Made by a program: the position numbers and the translations under genes. DNA of 64,000 nt from CAJXQU01 sp965223825 (lineage in GTDB: Bacteria > Pseudomonadota > Gammaproteobacteria > CAJXQU01). Below the pieces are notes generated by a model. That model worked only from the letters and a program-made list of their open reading frames with translations. It had not been told where the DNA came from and searched no databases. Every line of letters starts with the position of its first letter. The first letter of the stretch is position 1. Positions 55,095 through 63,791 of this stretch are shown here, piece by piece. The stretch is from contig OZ245018.1 of the NCBI GenBank assembly GCA_965223825.1, forward strand, positions 3,224,001-3,288,000. Reading direction: 5' to 3'.

Positions 55095-55694
55095 ATGTAT
55101 CTCCTTACCGCTCACACTTCACGATTTTTTCTCGCTTTACTACTGGGTTTATTCAGCACGCAAGTACTGGCCCACGCAATCACCGGCAATGGGTTTATGG
55201 CGGGTTTGTATCATCCCGTGTTTGGCCTTGATCACTTACTAGCGATGCTCAGTGTCGGGATTCTCAGCACGCAAATCGGCGGACGAGCCATTTGGTTAGT
55301 GCCGCTGAGTTTCGTCATGGTGATGTTGATCTCAGGTTGGGTTGGGATGGAAGCGTTGGTGGATTTGCGATCATCCCAAGTGGAAAGTGGGATTGTTTCT
55401 TCCGTGATTATACTCGGCTTTGTAATCGCAATTGGTGGTCGCATGCCGCTGCTGATCGCGATGATCTTTGTCGGATTTTTCGCGATTTTTCACGGTTATG
55501 CACACGGCGTAGAAGTACCGGCTAAAGCAAACCCATTCTATTTTGCTGCAGGTTTTGCGATCAGCACATTGGTTATTCACCTAATCGGCGTCTTGATCGG
55601 GTTTACGGCGAGCCGCACTAAGGCCAGCATCAGCTTGTTACGTTACGCTGGTGCGGTGATGATGGGCATGGGCATCCAAATGCTGATCGGCTAA
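55095..55694 (+). CDS. HupE/UreJ family membrane protein
   Basis: The protein of 199 residues has a signal-like N-terminus (ending LAHA) and about six helices. The family motif HPVFGLDHLLAMLSVGI and HGYAHGVEVP are both present, with His residues that could bind nickel, cobalt or zinc. HupE proteins are metal permeases, and pairing with a ZrgA-like gene makes zinc the first candidate. A hairpin terminator overlaps its stop. Confidence 0.9.
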   Translation: MYLLTAHTSRFFLALLLGLFSTQVLAHAITGNGFMAGLYHPVFGLDHLLAMLSVGILSTQIGGRAIWLVPLSFVMVMLISGWVGMEALVDLRSSQVESGIVSSVIILGFVIAIGGRMPLLIAMIFVGFFAIFHGYAHGVEVPAKANPFYFAAGFAISTLVIHLIGVLIGFTASRTKASISLLRYAGAVMMGMGIQMLIG

Positions 55695-55708
55695 TCTGCC
55701 GATCAGCA
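55681..55708 (+). terminator. Hairpin at the hupE stop
   Basis: TGCTGATCGG pairs with CCGATCAGCA across an 8-base loop (arms 55681-55690 and 55699-55708), with the TAA stop in the loop. AAAATG follows, not a T-run, so it resembles the hairpin at 13790 rather than a standard intrinsic terminator. Confidence 0.55.
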
Positions 55709-55719
55709 AAATGAACTGA

Positions 55720-56289
55720 TTAACGCATAAATTCGATCAGACGCGGATCTTTCAACATCGCGTTCAAGGCTTTTGAAACGAGCTCGTTGATCATTTCTTC
55801 ATTTTGTTTCGCAGACGGTGTCGTGACGTATTCCTTTGCGCGGTTTGCACTATAGCGACTGGTGAATTCTTCACCGGCTTTATTGCAAATCGCTTTCAAT
55901 AGGATCTGGTTTTTGATCACCATCGGAAACGTTTTACCGGTTTTTTCGTAATCCAGCGTATCCACCTCAATGCGCAACGACATATCGGCATTCATCGCGT
56001 TTAATACGGTAAAACCATATGCCGTCAGCGCTCCTGCGACTTCCTGCTTGATCGGCTCTTCCGGGCCACCGTCAATCGTCAGCACAGCAGTTTTAGCATA
56101 AACGCCGCCACGGCTCCCAAGTACCTTATTTTCGCGAGTATCGACGACGCTTAAATTGACGGATCGCCCTTGTCCAATATTTTGTGATGGGACGGTAACA
56201 GAGGGGTTAATCGGAATTGCTTGTGGGCTGATCGCGCAACCCGATAGCAACAGTGAAAAAAGAACTACGATGCCGCTAATTAGTTTCAT
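55720..56289 (-). CDS. YajG family lipoprotein
   Basis: The signal sequence ends LLSGC, so Cys18 should be lipidated. The remainder has the YajG pattern: VNLSVVDTRENKVLGSRGGV, GALTAYGFTVLNAMNADMSL, LRIEVDTLDYEKTGKTFP. The family resembles LptE-like or Csg-type periplasmic lipoproteins of the outer membrane. Function is unknown. Start ATG at 56289 follows GGAAAACAAA; the frame extends back four codons to 56301. It overlaps the end of the aldolase gene by about 14 bases and is probably translated from the same transcript. Confidence 0.85.
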   Translation of the reverse strand: MKLISGIVVLFSLLLSGCAISPQAIPINPSVTVPSQNIGQGRSVNLSVVDTRENKVLGSRGGVYAKTAVLTIDGGPEEPIKQEVAGALTAYGFTVLNAMNADMSLRIEVDTLDYEKTGKTFPMVIKNQILLKAICNKAGEEFTSRYSANRAKEYVTTPSAKQNEEMINELVSKALNAMLKDPRLIEFMR

Positions 56290-56926
56290 TTTGTTTTCCA
56301 TAGGTTTTAAATTTTTCTTTCATCTTCGCCATTTCTTGTTGCGAGAGGATGACCGGCTCGCCGATCTGCAAGGCCAGCCAATATTGTTTGGCCAACTCTT
56401 CAACAAGGCGTGCCAGGTGTAATGCCCGATCCAAACTATCACCAATGGTGAGCACGCCATGATTCGCCATCAGGCATGCGCGTCGATTCTGCAACGCGTG
56501 GATAATGTTCTTCGACAGATCAGGCGTGCCGAAGGTTGCATATTCAGCACAAGGAATTGAATCACCCCCAAGTTCTGCAATCATATAATGAAACGCGGGA
56601 ATAGTTTTACGATGGCATGCGATGGCCGTCGCGTAAGTTGAATGGGTATGCACAATCGCCTGCGCGTCTGATCGTGCAGAGTAGAGATCGCAATGAAATT
56701 TCCACTCGCTAGACGGCACACGTTGATCAGGGGCGTACTGGCCATCAGCATCGAGCGCCACCATATCCTCTACCGCGACTTTGTCACTTTGCATACCGGT
56801 CGGTGTGATCAAACACCCACGTTCCGATCGCACACTCAAGTTCCCTGTGCGTCCCTGGTTCAATCCCCACTGATCGAGCTGTTTTGTCGCCAGGACAAGG
56901 GCTTTGCGTGTGAGAAGATCAGCCAT
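56276..56926 (-). CDS. Class II aldolase/adducin family protein
   Basis: The 216 residues match L-fuculose-phosphate aldolase-like enzymes. A Gly-rich N-terminus (RTGNLSVRSERGCLITPTGM), zinc-binding His in IVHTHSTYA, a nearby acidic EWKFHCDLY and a third His in LMANHGVLT are all present. It cleaves a phosphorylated or free sugar at a retro-aldol position; the substrate is uncertain. Its ATG shares one base with the ilvA stop (TAATG), so the two are co-translated. Confidence 0.88.
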   Translation of the reverse strand: MADLLTRKALVLATKQLDQWGLNQGRTGNLSVRSERGCLITPTGMQSDKVAVEDMVALDADGQYAPDQRVPSSEWKFHCDLYSARSDAQAIVHTHSTYATAIACHRKTIPAFHYMIAELGGDSIPCAEYATFGTPDLSKNIIHALQNRRACLMANHGVLTIGDSLDRALHLARLVEELAKQYWLALQIGEPVILSQQEMAKMKEKFKTYGKQNETN

Positions 56927-58440
56927 TAGCGCAGAAACAGATCGTAAGCTGGATTATCAGTTTCTTCCCAATACGGCAATTCGAGTGATTCGAGCAAGTC
57001 ACGGAACTGACTTCGATCCTCAACAGGCACTTGAATCCCCATCAAAACACGCCCATAAGCAGCACCATGATTCCGATAGTGGAACAAGCTAATGTTCCAA
57101 TGTTCGCCAATACGGGTAAGAAAATGCAGTAAAGCACCCGGTTTTTCGGGAAACTCGAAACGCACGATCATTTCGTTCTCGACCGCTGCCGCATGTCCAC
57201 CGACCATGTGACGTACATGCATTTTGGCCATTTCATTGCGCGAGAGATCCTCTACTGGATACCCCTGCTCACGAAGATGTGCGACTAAGGCTTCCTTTTC
57301 TTCCAGCCCATTTTTGATCTGCACACCCGCGAAAATGTGCGCATTGCGATCATCCGCATAACGATAATTAAACTCCGTCACTGAACGCATGCCGATGGCT
57401 TTACAAAATGCGCGGAAACTGCCGGCCTGCTCCGGGATCGTTACGGCCAATAGCGCTTCGCGTTGCTCACCCAATTCCGCTAATTCGGCGACATGGCGCA
57501 GCCGATCGAAGTTGATATTAGATCCGCTGAAAATCGCGACCAGTTCTTTGTCGGTGATTTTTTCGCGTGCAACGTATTGCTTGAGGCCTGCTAAGGCTAA
57601 GGCGCCTGCCGGTTCTGGAATGGAGCGCGTGTCTTCAAAAATATCCTTAACTGAGCCGCAGATTTCGTCATTCGTCACCAATAACACTTCGTCCACATAA
57701 TCTTTGGCAATTTCGAAGTTTTCCTCGCCGATCAAGCGAACTGCCGCGCCGTCCGCGAAGATACCAATCTTATCCAGCAGGACTCGATGACCCGCGTCTA
57801 TTGAAACTTTCAAAGATGGTGCTTCTTCTGGCTCCACCCCGACGATTTTGATGTCGGGATACAAGTATTTCACATACGCGCAGATGCCCGCGATCAGTCC
57901 GCCGCCACCGACGGGTACAAAAATAATATCTGGCTTAGTGGCGTGTTGTTGCAGAATTTCTTTCGCAACGGTGCCCTGCCCTGCGATCACCATTGGATGA
58001 TCAAAGGGCGGCACGTAGGTCATGCCATTTTCATCAGAGAGCGCATGGGCGTGCTCACTTGCCTCGTCATAATTATTGCCATGCAGAATAATCTCACCGC
58101 CCATGTGACGCACGGAATTTACTTTGATTTCTGGCGTGGTTTTCGGCATCACAATAATCGCGCGGATACCCAACTTACTCGCGGATAGGGCCACACCTTG
58201 CGCATGATTTCCGGCAGAAGCGGTGATTACCCCGCGCGCGCGTTCTTCATTGCTTAATGAATTAATGAGATTATGTGCGCCACGAATTTTGTAGGAAAAT
58301 ACAGGTTGAAGATCTTCTCGTTTGAGCCAAACGGTATTATTTAACCGGCGTGAAATCGACGGGGCATGATCCAATGGCGTTTCGATCGCGACATCATAGA
58401 TGCGCGCCTTGAGGATCATCTTCATGTATTCTTCTAACAT
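56926..58440 (-). CDS. ilvA: Threonine ammonia-lyase, biosynthetic
   Basis: The protein of 504 residues has the PLP lysine at K51 (FSYKIRGAHN), Gly-rich phosphate loop VGGGGLIAGI, and two ACT-like regulatory domains at about 330-500, as in feedback-inhibited IlvA (ending LESLELPYWEETDNPAYDLF). It converts threonine to 2-oxobutanoate for isoleucine. It is divergent from rpiA, the usual gammaproteobacterial order. The ATG at 58440 has no good ribosome binding site; the ATG five codons in is possible. Confidence 0.94.
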   Translation of the reverse strand: MLEEYMKMILKARIYDVAIETPLDHAPSISRRLNNTVWLKREDLQPVFSYKIRGAHNLINSLSNEERARGVITASAGNHAQGVALSASKLGIRAIIVMPKTTPEIKVNSVRHMGGEIILHGNNYDEASEHAHALSDENGMTYVPPFDHPMVIAGQGTVAKEILQQHATKPDIIFVPVGGGGLIAGICAYVKYLYPDIKIVGVEPEEAPSLKVSIDAGHRVLLDKIGIFADGAAVRLIGEENFEIAKDYVDEVLLVTNDEICGSVKDIFEDTRSIPEPAGALALAGLKQYVAREKITDKELVAIFSGSNINFDRLRHVAELAELGEQREALLAVTIPEQAGSFRAFCKAIGMRSVTEFNYRYADDRNAHIFAGVQIKNGLEEKEALVAHLREQGYPVEDLSRNEMAKMHVRHMVGGHAAAVENEMIVRFEFPEKPGALLHFLTRIGEHWNISLFHYRNHGAAYGRVLMGIQVPVEDRSQFRDLLESLELPYWEETDNPAYDLFLR

Positions 58441-58534
58441 AATTTTATGGCTTCTATTGTTGAGGCTGACTTGCTGAATTTCAGAGCGAATCTAAAAAAT
58501 ATTCGAGAATAATAGCATTACAGGGGGAAATCAC

Positions 58535-59188
58535 ATGGATCAAGATTCTAAAAAACGTAACGTCGCGAGAGCTGCAATGGATTATGTCAGCGACGGTGGC
58601 TATATCGGCGTCGGCACCGGTAGCACAGCAAACTTTTTTATCGATATGCTGGCCGACATTAAGGGCAAGATCGATGGCGCAGTCGCGAGTTCGGACGAGA
58701 CAGAAAAACGGCTGAAAGCGAATGGTATTCCCGTCGTGCCGTTGACCAGCGTCAATTCCTTATCGGTTTACGTGGATGGCGCCGATGAGTGCACACGTAA
58801 TATGCATCTGATCAAGGGCGGTGGTGGCGCACTCACACGTGAGAAGATCGTCGCGGCGGTGGCTGATCGCTTTGTCTGTATTGTTGATGATTCCAAGGTT
58901 GTGAAGACCCTCGGCACGTTTCCACTGCCGATCGAAGTAATTCCAATGGCGCGTAGTTATGTCTCGCGTGAGATCATTAAGATGGGTGGCCGACCTGAAT
59001 TGCGTGAAGGATTTACGACGGATAACGGAAATGTGATCCTCGATGTGCACAATATGCTGATCTTAAACCCGGTCGAAATTGAAGAAGCGATTAACCAGAT
59101 CACCGGCGTGGTCACAAACGGACTCTTCGCAAAACGACCCGCGGACGTGATTCTCGTCTCAACAGATGACGGCATCTTAACCCTGTAA
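58535..59188 (+). CDS. rpiA: Ribose-5-phosphate isomerase A
   Basis: The protein of 217 residues has the RpiA hallmarks: YIGVGTGSTANFFIDML, VASSDETEKRLKANGIPVVP, YVDGADECTRNMHLIKGGGG (catalytic Asp and nearby Lys), and VTNGLFAKRPADVILV. It interconverts ribose-5- and ribulose-5-phosphate. AGGGGGAAATC precedes the ATG. Confidence 0.96.
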   Translation: MDQDSKKRNVARAAMDYVSDGGYIGVGTGSTANFFIDMLADIKGKIDGAVASSDETEKRLKANGIPVVPLTSVNSLSVYVDGADECTRNMHLIKGGGGALTREKIVAAVADRFVCIVDDSKVVKTLGTFPLPIEVIPMARSYVSREIIKMGGRPELREGFTTDNGNVILDVHNMLILNPVEIEEAINQITGVVTNGLFAKRPADVILVSTDDGILTL

Positions 59189-59198
59189 CACGCAGCGC

Positions 59199-59399
59199 AT
59201 GGCACGTAGTCTAATCATCATTGGCGTCATATGTATTCTGATCGGTTTACTGTGGCCGTGGATCAGTAAGCTTGGACTTGGGCGACTGCCCGGTGACATT
59301 GCAATTGAGAAAGAAAATTCCAGTTTTTATTTTCCGATCACAACATCCATCTTGATCTCATTCGCCCTCAGTCTGATCGTTTGGTTTTTCCGGAAATAA
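59199..59399 (+). CDS. DUF2905 family small membrane protein
   Basis: This protein of 66 residues has two transmembrane helices (about 4-20 and 48-64) linked by the family-specific LGLGRLPGDIAIEKEN. It is an integral membrane protein of unknown function. It follows rpiA after ten bases and reads to just before the convergent gene at 59412. Confidence 0.9.
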   Translation: MARSLIIIGVICILIGLLWPWISKLGLGRLPGDIAIEKENSSFYFPITTSILISFALSLIVWFFRK

Positions 59400-59411
59400 A
59401 CTGTCCTATTT

Positions 59412-61574
59412 CTATTCTGGATCAATCACCATTGCTTGTGGCGGTAAGCCTTTTTGAAATTGTTGCCAGATCTGTTCGTATGCCGCTTCAAGATTCAGCA
59501 CCGTTTGCTGCGTATGAAATAAGGGCTTGTTGATCACGTGACGTTGTAGTTTTCGTCTTGTGATTTGCAAAAATGCAGGCTGCGACAATAAACGACACGC
59601 ACGTTGTACGTAATCATTCCGTGTTTCACAGATCATTGATGCAAAATCAAGCGCTTCCAATTGGCTGGCCGTCAGCCGTTGCGCCATTGTCTTACCAGCG
59701 ATCGTGATTACCGGCACACCCGCCCACAAGGCATCCCGTGTCATCAAGCTATTCGCGATTTCAGTATCAAGAAAAAGATCCGCTGCCTGCAAACGCGACA
59801 CATGCGCTTGTGCATCATGTTCCGGCGCAGCAAAGATTAAGCGGCGTGGGTTGACGCCATATTCATACGCCTCGTTTTGTAAGTTCTGACGACAGCCATC
59901 GTTCCATTCGATCAACCATAAAACACTGCTAGGAATTTCGCGCATGATCTGCATCCAGCAACCGAAAATTTCTGGTTGGATCAGTTTGGCCGGCGCGAAA
60001 GCGCACAAAACGAGTGATTCGTTCGGCAAATTCAGATCCGATCGCGAAAGTTGATCCTGCGCAAATGTTTGCGTCTGATCGTAAAGACAATGGCTGTCGG
60101 GCAACGTGATGAGTTTTTCCACCCAGTTCGATTCGCGATCACAATCCATCGCCACAACATCTGTAATTCGATATTGCAAAGAGTGGCAGCCGCTACTAAA
60201 GGCGTCTCCAAAACTGACTTGTACCGGCGCTGGACGATGTTGCAACAATTGGTATGGGTGCTCGTTACCCATCTCGGTCAGATCAATGAGGATTTGAATA
60301 TCATCTTCACGGATTTTTGCAGCGGCCAAAGCGGGGCTGAGCGGAAATAATTCCACATAATGATCACAATGCTGTTTTATGCGTGCATTCAGCCGACTCT
60401 GATCGCCAGGGTTTAATGAGTAGCAAATGATCTCAAAACGGCTACGGTTATGTAGCGCGAAAATTCCAGCGGTGAATCGCGTCATCGCTTCGCCATCGAA
60501 TGAATGCGCAAGATAGGCCACGCGCAATCGTTCTGGCTCCACATGCGTATGGTGAGTAAATGGTTTGATCTGCTTTCGCGTCGCGAGCGCAATAAACTTG
60601 CTCAATTCTAGTCGCAATAAGGGGGAGGTATGCGTAAAACAGACAGCCTCCAGCAAGCTTAAGTCGGCATCGCTACCATCAATCTGATCAACCGTGTTGA
60701 GATACTGATCCAAACATTGTCGAAACGCTGAAATATGCGACCAGTTGCATTCATCAAGACGGCGTTTGGCCAGTGAAAGGTAAAGCTGTAATGGGTTCGA
60801 TTGCATGGCGCGCGGGAGGGTCAGTGAATGTTCTGCCAGCAACTCGCCTAGTTTTGCCGCATCTTTGATCTCGGCAAATGAAAAAAGCATTTCTGCGTGA
60901 TCGAATTCCCCCATCGCCGCTTGCGCCAGCGCACACATCACAATCACGGGAATGGATTCTGAATCCGCTTGTTGTGCGCGAAGTGCGGTTTGCTGCGCTT
61001 GTTCATAACGCCCTAAAACAAGTAACGCCGACGCCTGCAGGCACCACACGTCTGCCTTTTGCTGATGACGCCCCAGTAATTCAGCATCAGCCAACGCATC
61101 TTCCGCCCGATCGACACGCAGTAAAAGACTCGCTCTGTAATGCAAGGCATCAGCTTGATCAGACTGAATAGCGAGACTGCGATCTAAAGCCGAGAGCGCT
61201 TCGTCTAGTTCATTTTGTCGATACAAAATAATGCCCTGATTTGTCAGGGTTTTGACATTGTTCGGATCCAGTTTGAGGGTCAGCTCTAACTCTTCCAACG
61301 CATCGCGTTCACGCCCGAGTGCCGCAAGCATGTTAGCCCTGGCATTGTGTGTCGCGATATTACCGTAATCAAAATGCAAAGCGCGTTCAAAGGCGAGCAA
61401 GGCAGCTTCATGCTTTTTCTGTCGATGACGCGTGACACCAAGGGAAAACCAAGCTTCAGCATCCTCCGGAGATTTTAGACAGCAGGACTCAAAGACCATT
61501 TCTGCCTCGGTAAAGGCATTTCGGGTCAAAAGTCGCTTACCCTGCTCTAACCTTTCTGCGCGTTCTAATTCCAT
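59412..61574 (-). CDS. TPR protein with GT41 (O-GlcNAc transferase-like) domain
   Basis: About nine TPR units fill residues 1-280 (AEAWFSLGVTRHRQKKHEAA; TLTNQGIILYRQNELDEALS). The C-terminal part (about 340-700) has the SPINDLY/OGT-type catalytic fold: LAHSFDGEAMTRFTAGIF, LIDLTEMGNEHPYQLLQHRP, APVQVSFGDAFSSG, LVLCAFAPAKLIQPEIFGCW, FLDTEIANSLMTRDALWAG and GKTMAQRLTASQLEAL. In characterised OGTs the latter segment has the HTT block before DxLWAG, but NSLMTRD is here, so sugar binding or specificity may differ. It is cytoplasmic. Substrates could be proteins such as flagellin or an unknown factor. Confidence 0.85.
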   Translation of the reverse strand: MELERAERLEQGKRLLTRNAFTEAEMVFESCCLKSPEDAEAWFSLGVTRHRQKKHEAALLAFERALHFDYGNIATHNARANMLAALGRERDALEELELTLKLDPNNVKTLTNQGIILYRQNELDEALSALDRSLAIQSDQADALHYRASLLLRVDRAEDALADAELLGRHQQKADVWCLQASALLVLGRYEQAQQTALRAQQADSESIPVIVMCALAQAAMGEFDHAEMLFSFAEIKDAAKLGELLAEHSLTLPRAMQSNPLQLYLSLAKRRLDECNWSHISAFRQCLDQYLNTVDQIDGSDADLSLLEAVCFTHTSPLLRLELSKFIALATRKQIKPFTHHTHVEPERLRVAYLAHSFDGEAMTRFTAGIFALHNRSRFEIICYSLNPGDQSRLNARIKQHCDHYVELFPLSPALAAAKIREDDIQILIDLTEMGNEHPYQLLQHRPAPVQVSFGDAFSSGCHSLQYRITDVVAMDCDRESNWVEKLITLPDSHCLYDQTQTFAQDQLSRSDLNLPNESLVLCAFAPAKLIQPEIFGCWMQIMREIPSSVLWLIEWNDGCRQNLQNEAYEYGVNPRRLIFAAPEHDAQAHVSRLQAADLFLDTEIANSLMTRDALWAGVPVITIAGKTMAQRLTASQLEALDFASMICETRNDYVQRACRLLSQPAFLQITRRKLQRHVINKPLFHTQQTVLNLEAAYEQIWQQFQKGLPPQAMVIDPE

Positions 61575-61808
61575 GTTTATCTTATTAAATCATTAACTTA
61601 ATAAATTATCTTGATAATGCTAATTAATATAGTCTACTATCCATTTAAAAGAAATAGAGAATTATTTTCCATCCCTCGCAAGAAAATGTGACGAAAGTTC
61701 TCTATATGTGCATTTGCAACATGAAAACAGGTCTGTTTTTTGCGTTAGCAAAGTGGAACTTTTGCAATATCAAATACACTAAAATCACGTTGGTAGGAGG
61801 GTTAAAAA

Positions 61809-61967
61809 ATGTTCGCACCAAAACCGGCCGTAAGAGGCAATGGCCACGCCGCAATTATCCGAGTTCACAAGGTAAATAAAGACTTGGTGATCCCCAGTAA
61901 GTTTGATGAAAAACGCGAAGCTGCGATCACCAAACTGGCAGAAAATCACCACGTTAAGAAACACTAA
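61809..61967 (+). CDS. Small 52-residue protein of unknown function
   Basis: This is a short open frame with a strong ribosome binding site (GGAGG at 61797-61801, eight bases before the ATG). It codes for MFAPKPAVRGNGHAAIIRVH and 32 further residues ending HHVKKH. It is basic, with His-rich ends, no signal peptide or transmembrane segment. An inverted-repeat terminator begins seven bases past the stop, so it is transcribed alone. The codon pattern is like its neighbours (two GATC sites). I do not recognise a family. Confidence 0.65.
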   Translation: MFAPKPAVRGNGHAAIIRVHKVNKDLVIPSKFDEKREAAITKLAENHHVKKH

Positions 61968-61973
61968 TCACAC

Positions 61974-62004
61974 CACACGCCGAAGAGATCTTTCGGCGTG
62001 TGTA
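61974..62004 (+). terminator. Terminator of the small gene at 61809
   Basis: CACACGCCGAA pairs with TTCGGCGTGTG (11 bases, arms 61974-61984 and 61992-62002) around a seven-base loop. A modest TATTT follows. Confidence 0.75.
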
Positions 62005-62107
62005 TTTAAAATCACGTTTTGGCTAACCGACCGTTATCAAGATTAATGTCGGATTAATCCCCACAGCCACGACGGTTCTTCTTGGTTCTAATGAGATCTT
62101 GCTGTAC

Positions 62108-62419
62108 ATGACAATTCGCAACAGGTTGATCGCTTTCCTCTTTTTTTGCTGTCAAACAAGCGTGCTCTACGCTGAAGAATTCCAACCGCGTCAAACCGAA
62201 TCGCTTGTTTTCACCTGCTACACTTGCCACGGACCGCAAGGTAAAAGCCCCGGTGCTATTCCTTCGCTCACGCAATTAAGCGCAATAGAAATTCGCGATA
62301 AATTAGTCGATTTTCGGCAAGACTTGGGCGAAGCAACTATTATGAATCGCATCGCAAAAGCCTATAGCGAAGAAGAAATTGAACGGATCGCACAGTATCT
62401 TGTGGAGCATGTTGAATGA
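62108..62419 (+). CDS. fccA: Cytochrome c subunit of flavocytochrome c sulfide dehydrogenase
   Basis: This 103-residue exported protein has a signal peptide (ending LYA) and one haem site C37-YT-C40-H41. It ends with the family-like MNRIAKAYSEEEIERIAQYL. The short, single-haem form contrasts with the dihaem cytochrome of Allochromatium. I choose ATG at 62108; a TTG three codons upstream is possible. It overlaps fccB by four bases (ATGA). Confidence 0.85.
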   Translation: MTIRNRLIAFLFFCCQTSVLYAEEFQPRQTESLVFTCYTCHGPQGKSPGAIPSLTQLSAIEIRDKLVDFRQDLGEATIMNRIAKAYSEEEIERIAQYLVEHVE

Positions 62420-63726
62420 GCACCGAACAACGATCGCGTCGCCTGTTTTTACAGCAAGTTCAACGCTACGGCTTACTCTCTGCACTCGGGTTTACGACGG
62501 CCGGTTCTGGATTATTGTTTGGCTGCGCAAGCAAGCCTCGCGCGCAAATTGTGATCATTGGTGGCGGTTTTGGTGGCGCAACCTGCGCACGTTATTTACG
62601 CAAACTGGATACAAGTCTCGCCGTGACGTTGATCGACGCACAATCAGAATATGTGAGTTGTCCGTTCAGTAACGCGGTTTTAGCCGGTATGCAGGGCTTG
62701 CGTGATCTGACGTTTCGTTATGATGATTTGCGAGAAAAGTTTGGTGTTAATGTCATTCAAGATACGATCACGACGATCAACTCCGATCAGAAAACCATCA
62801 TCATGTCAGATGGATCGCATTTTCCTTACGACAAGCTGATCATCTCTCCCGGCGTGCAATTTCGTTGGGGAAACCCCGACGGCTACGATGAAGCTGCCAG
62901 TGAAGTCATGCCACATGCTTGGAAAGCGGGGCCACAAACACAATTATTACGTGATCAACTTCTTGCCATGCCGGATGGAGGCGTCGTTGCTATCGCACCT
63001 CCCGCAAAGCCGTTCCGTTGTCCACCCGGCCCGTACGAACGCGCCAGTCTGATCGCGAGTTATCTCCGAACGCACAAGCCGAAATCGAAAATTCTTATTC
63101 TGGATGCGAATGCGGGTTTTGCGAAGCAAGCTTTATTCGAACAAGGTTGGCAAACCTGTTACGCCGATATGATCGAGTGGATTCCGGTGACGGAAGGCGG
63201 CGCTGTGCAACACGTTGATCCCACCTCCATGACGCTGCACACCGATCTTGATGAACACAAAGTCGATGTCGCAAATGTGATCCCAGCGCAAATTGCTGCG
63301 CAACTGGCAGTGGATAATGGATTGGCCGATCAGAGCGGCTGGTGTCCTGTCGATGCGAAAACTTTTGAATCCACACTCATCCCAAATATTTACGTACTTG
63401 GCGACGCCATTCTAGCTGGAGAAATGCCGAAGTCCGCTTCCTCTGCCAACAGTCAAGCAAAAGTCTGCGCGCTGGCCATCGCCGCAGAAATGAATGGCTT
63501 AGAGCCGGGCGAACCGTCTTTCCACAACACCTGTTATTCCTTAATCGATAACGAATACGGTATATCAGTCAATGCGATTTACGGTCTACACGAAGGCAAA
63601 ATTCAAAAGATTGCCGGATCCGGTGGTGAAAGTCGGTTGGATGCATCACCCACTTATCGGGCGGATGAAGCAAAATATGCGAAGGGTTGGTTTGACAGTA
63701 TTACCGCAGATACCTTTGGTATTTGA
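62416..63726 (+). CDS. fccB: Flavocytochrome c sulfide dehydrogenase, flavin subunit
   Basis: A twin-arginine signal (RSRRLFLQQ) starts the protein, followed by the FAD motif VIIGGGFGGATCARYL. C82 in VSCPFSNAVLAG is at the position of the FAD-linking cysteine of Allochromatium FccB, and C202 (PFRCPPGPYERAS) and C310 (WCPVDAKTF) are at those of the redox-active disulfide. It oxidises sulfide in the periplasm and passes electrons to FccA. No sox, sqr or dsr genes are nearby, so the pair may serve sulfide detoxification or auxiliary electron supply. Confidence 0.93.
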   Translation: MSTEQRSRRLFLQQVQRYGLLSALGFTTAGSGLLFGCASKPRAQIVIIGGGFGGATCARYLRKLDTSLAVTLIDAQSEYVSCPFSNAVLAGMQGLRDLTFRYDDLREKFGVNVIQDTITTINSDQKTIIMSDGSHFPYDKLIISPGVQFRWGNPDGYDEAASEVMPHAWKAGPQTQLLRDQLLAMPDGGVVAIAPPAKPFRCPPGPYERASLIASYLRTHKPKSKILILDANAGFAKQALFEQGWQTCYADMIEWIPVTEGGAVQHVDPTSMTLHTDLDEHKVDVANVIPAQIAAQLAVDNGLADQSGWCPVDAKTFESTLIPNIYVLGDAILAGEMPKSASSANSQAKVCALAIAAEMNGLEPGEPSFHNTCYSLIDNEYGISVNAIYGLHEGKIQKIAGSGGESRLDASPTYRADEAKYAKGWFDSITADTFGI

Positions 63727-63791
63727 TCGCTACTCTCAGCTGTCAAGCACGATCCCCGTCAGGTTTTGCTGAGTCAGAGTGGTGATCGTTC

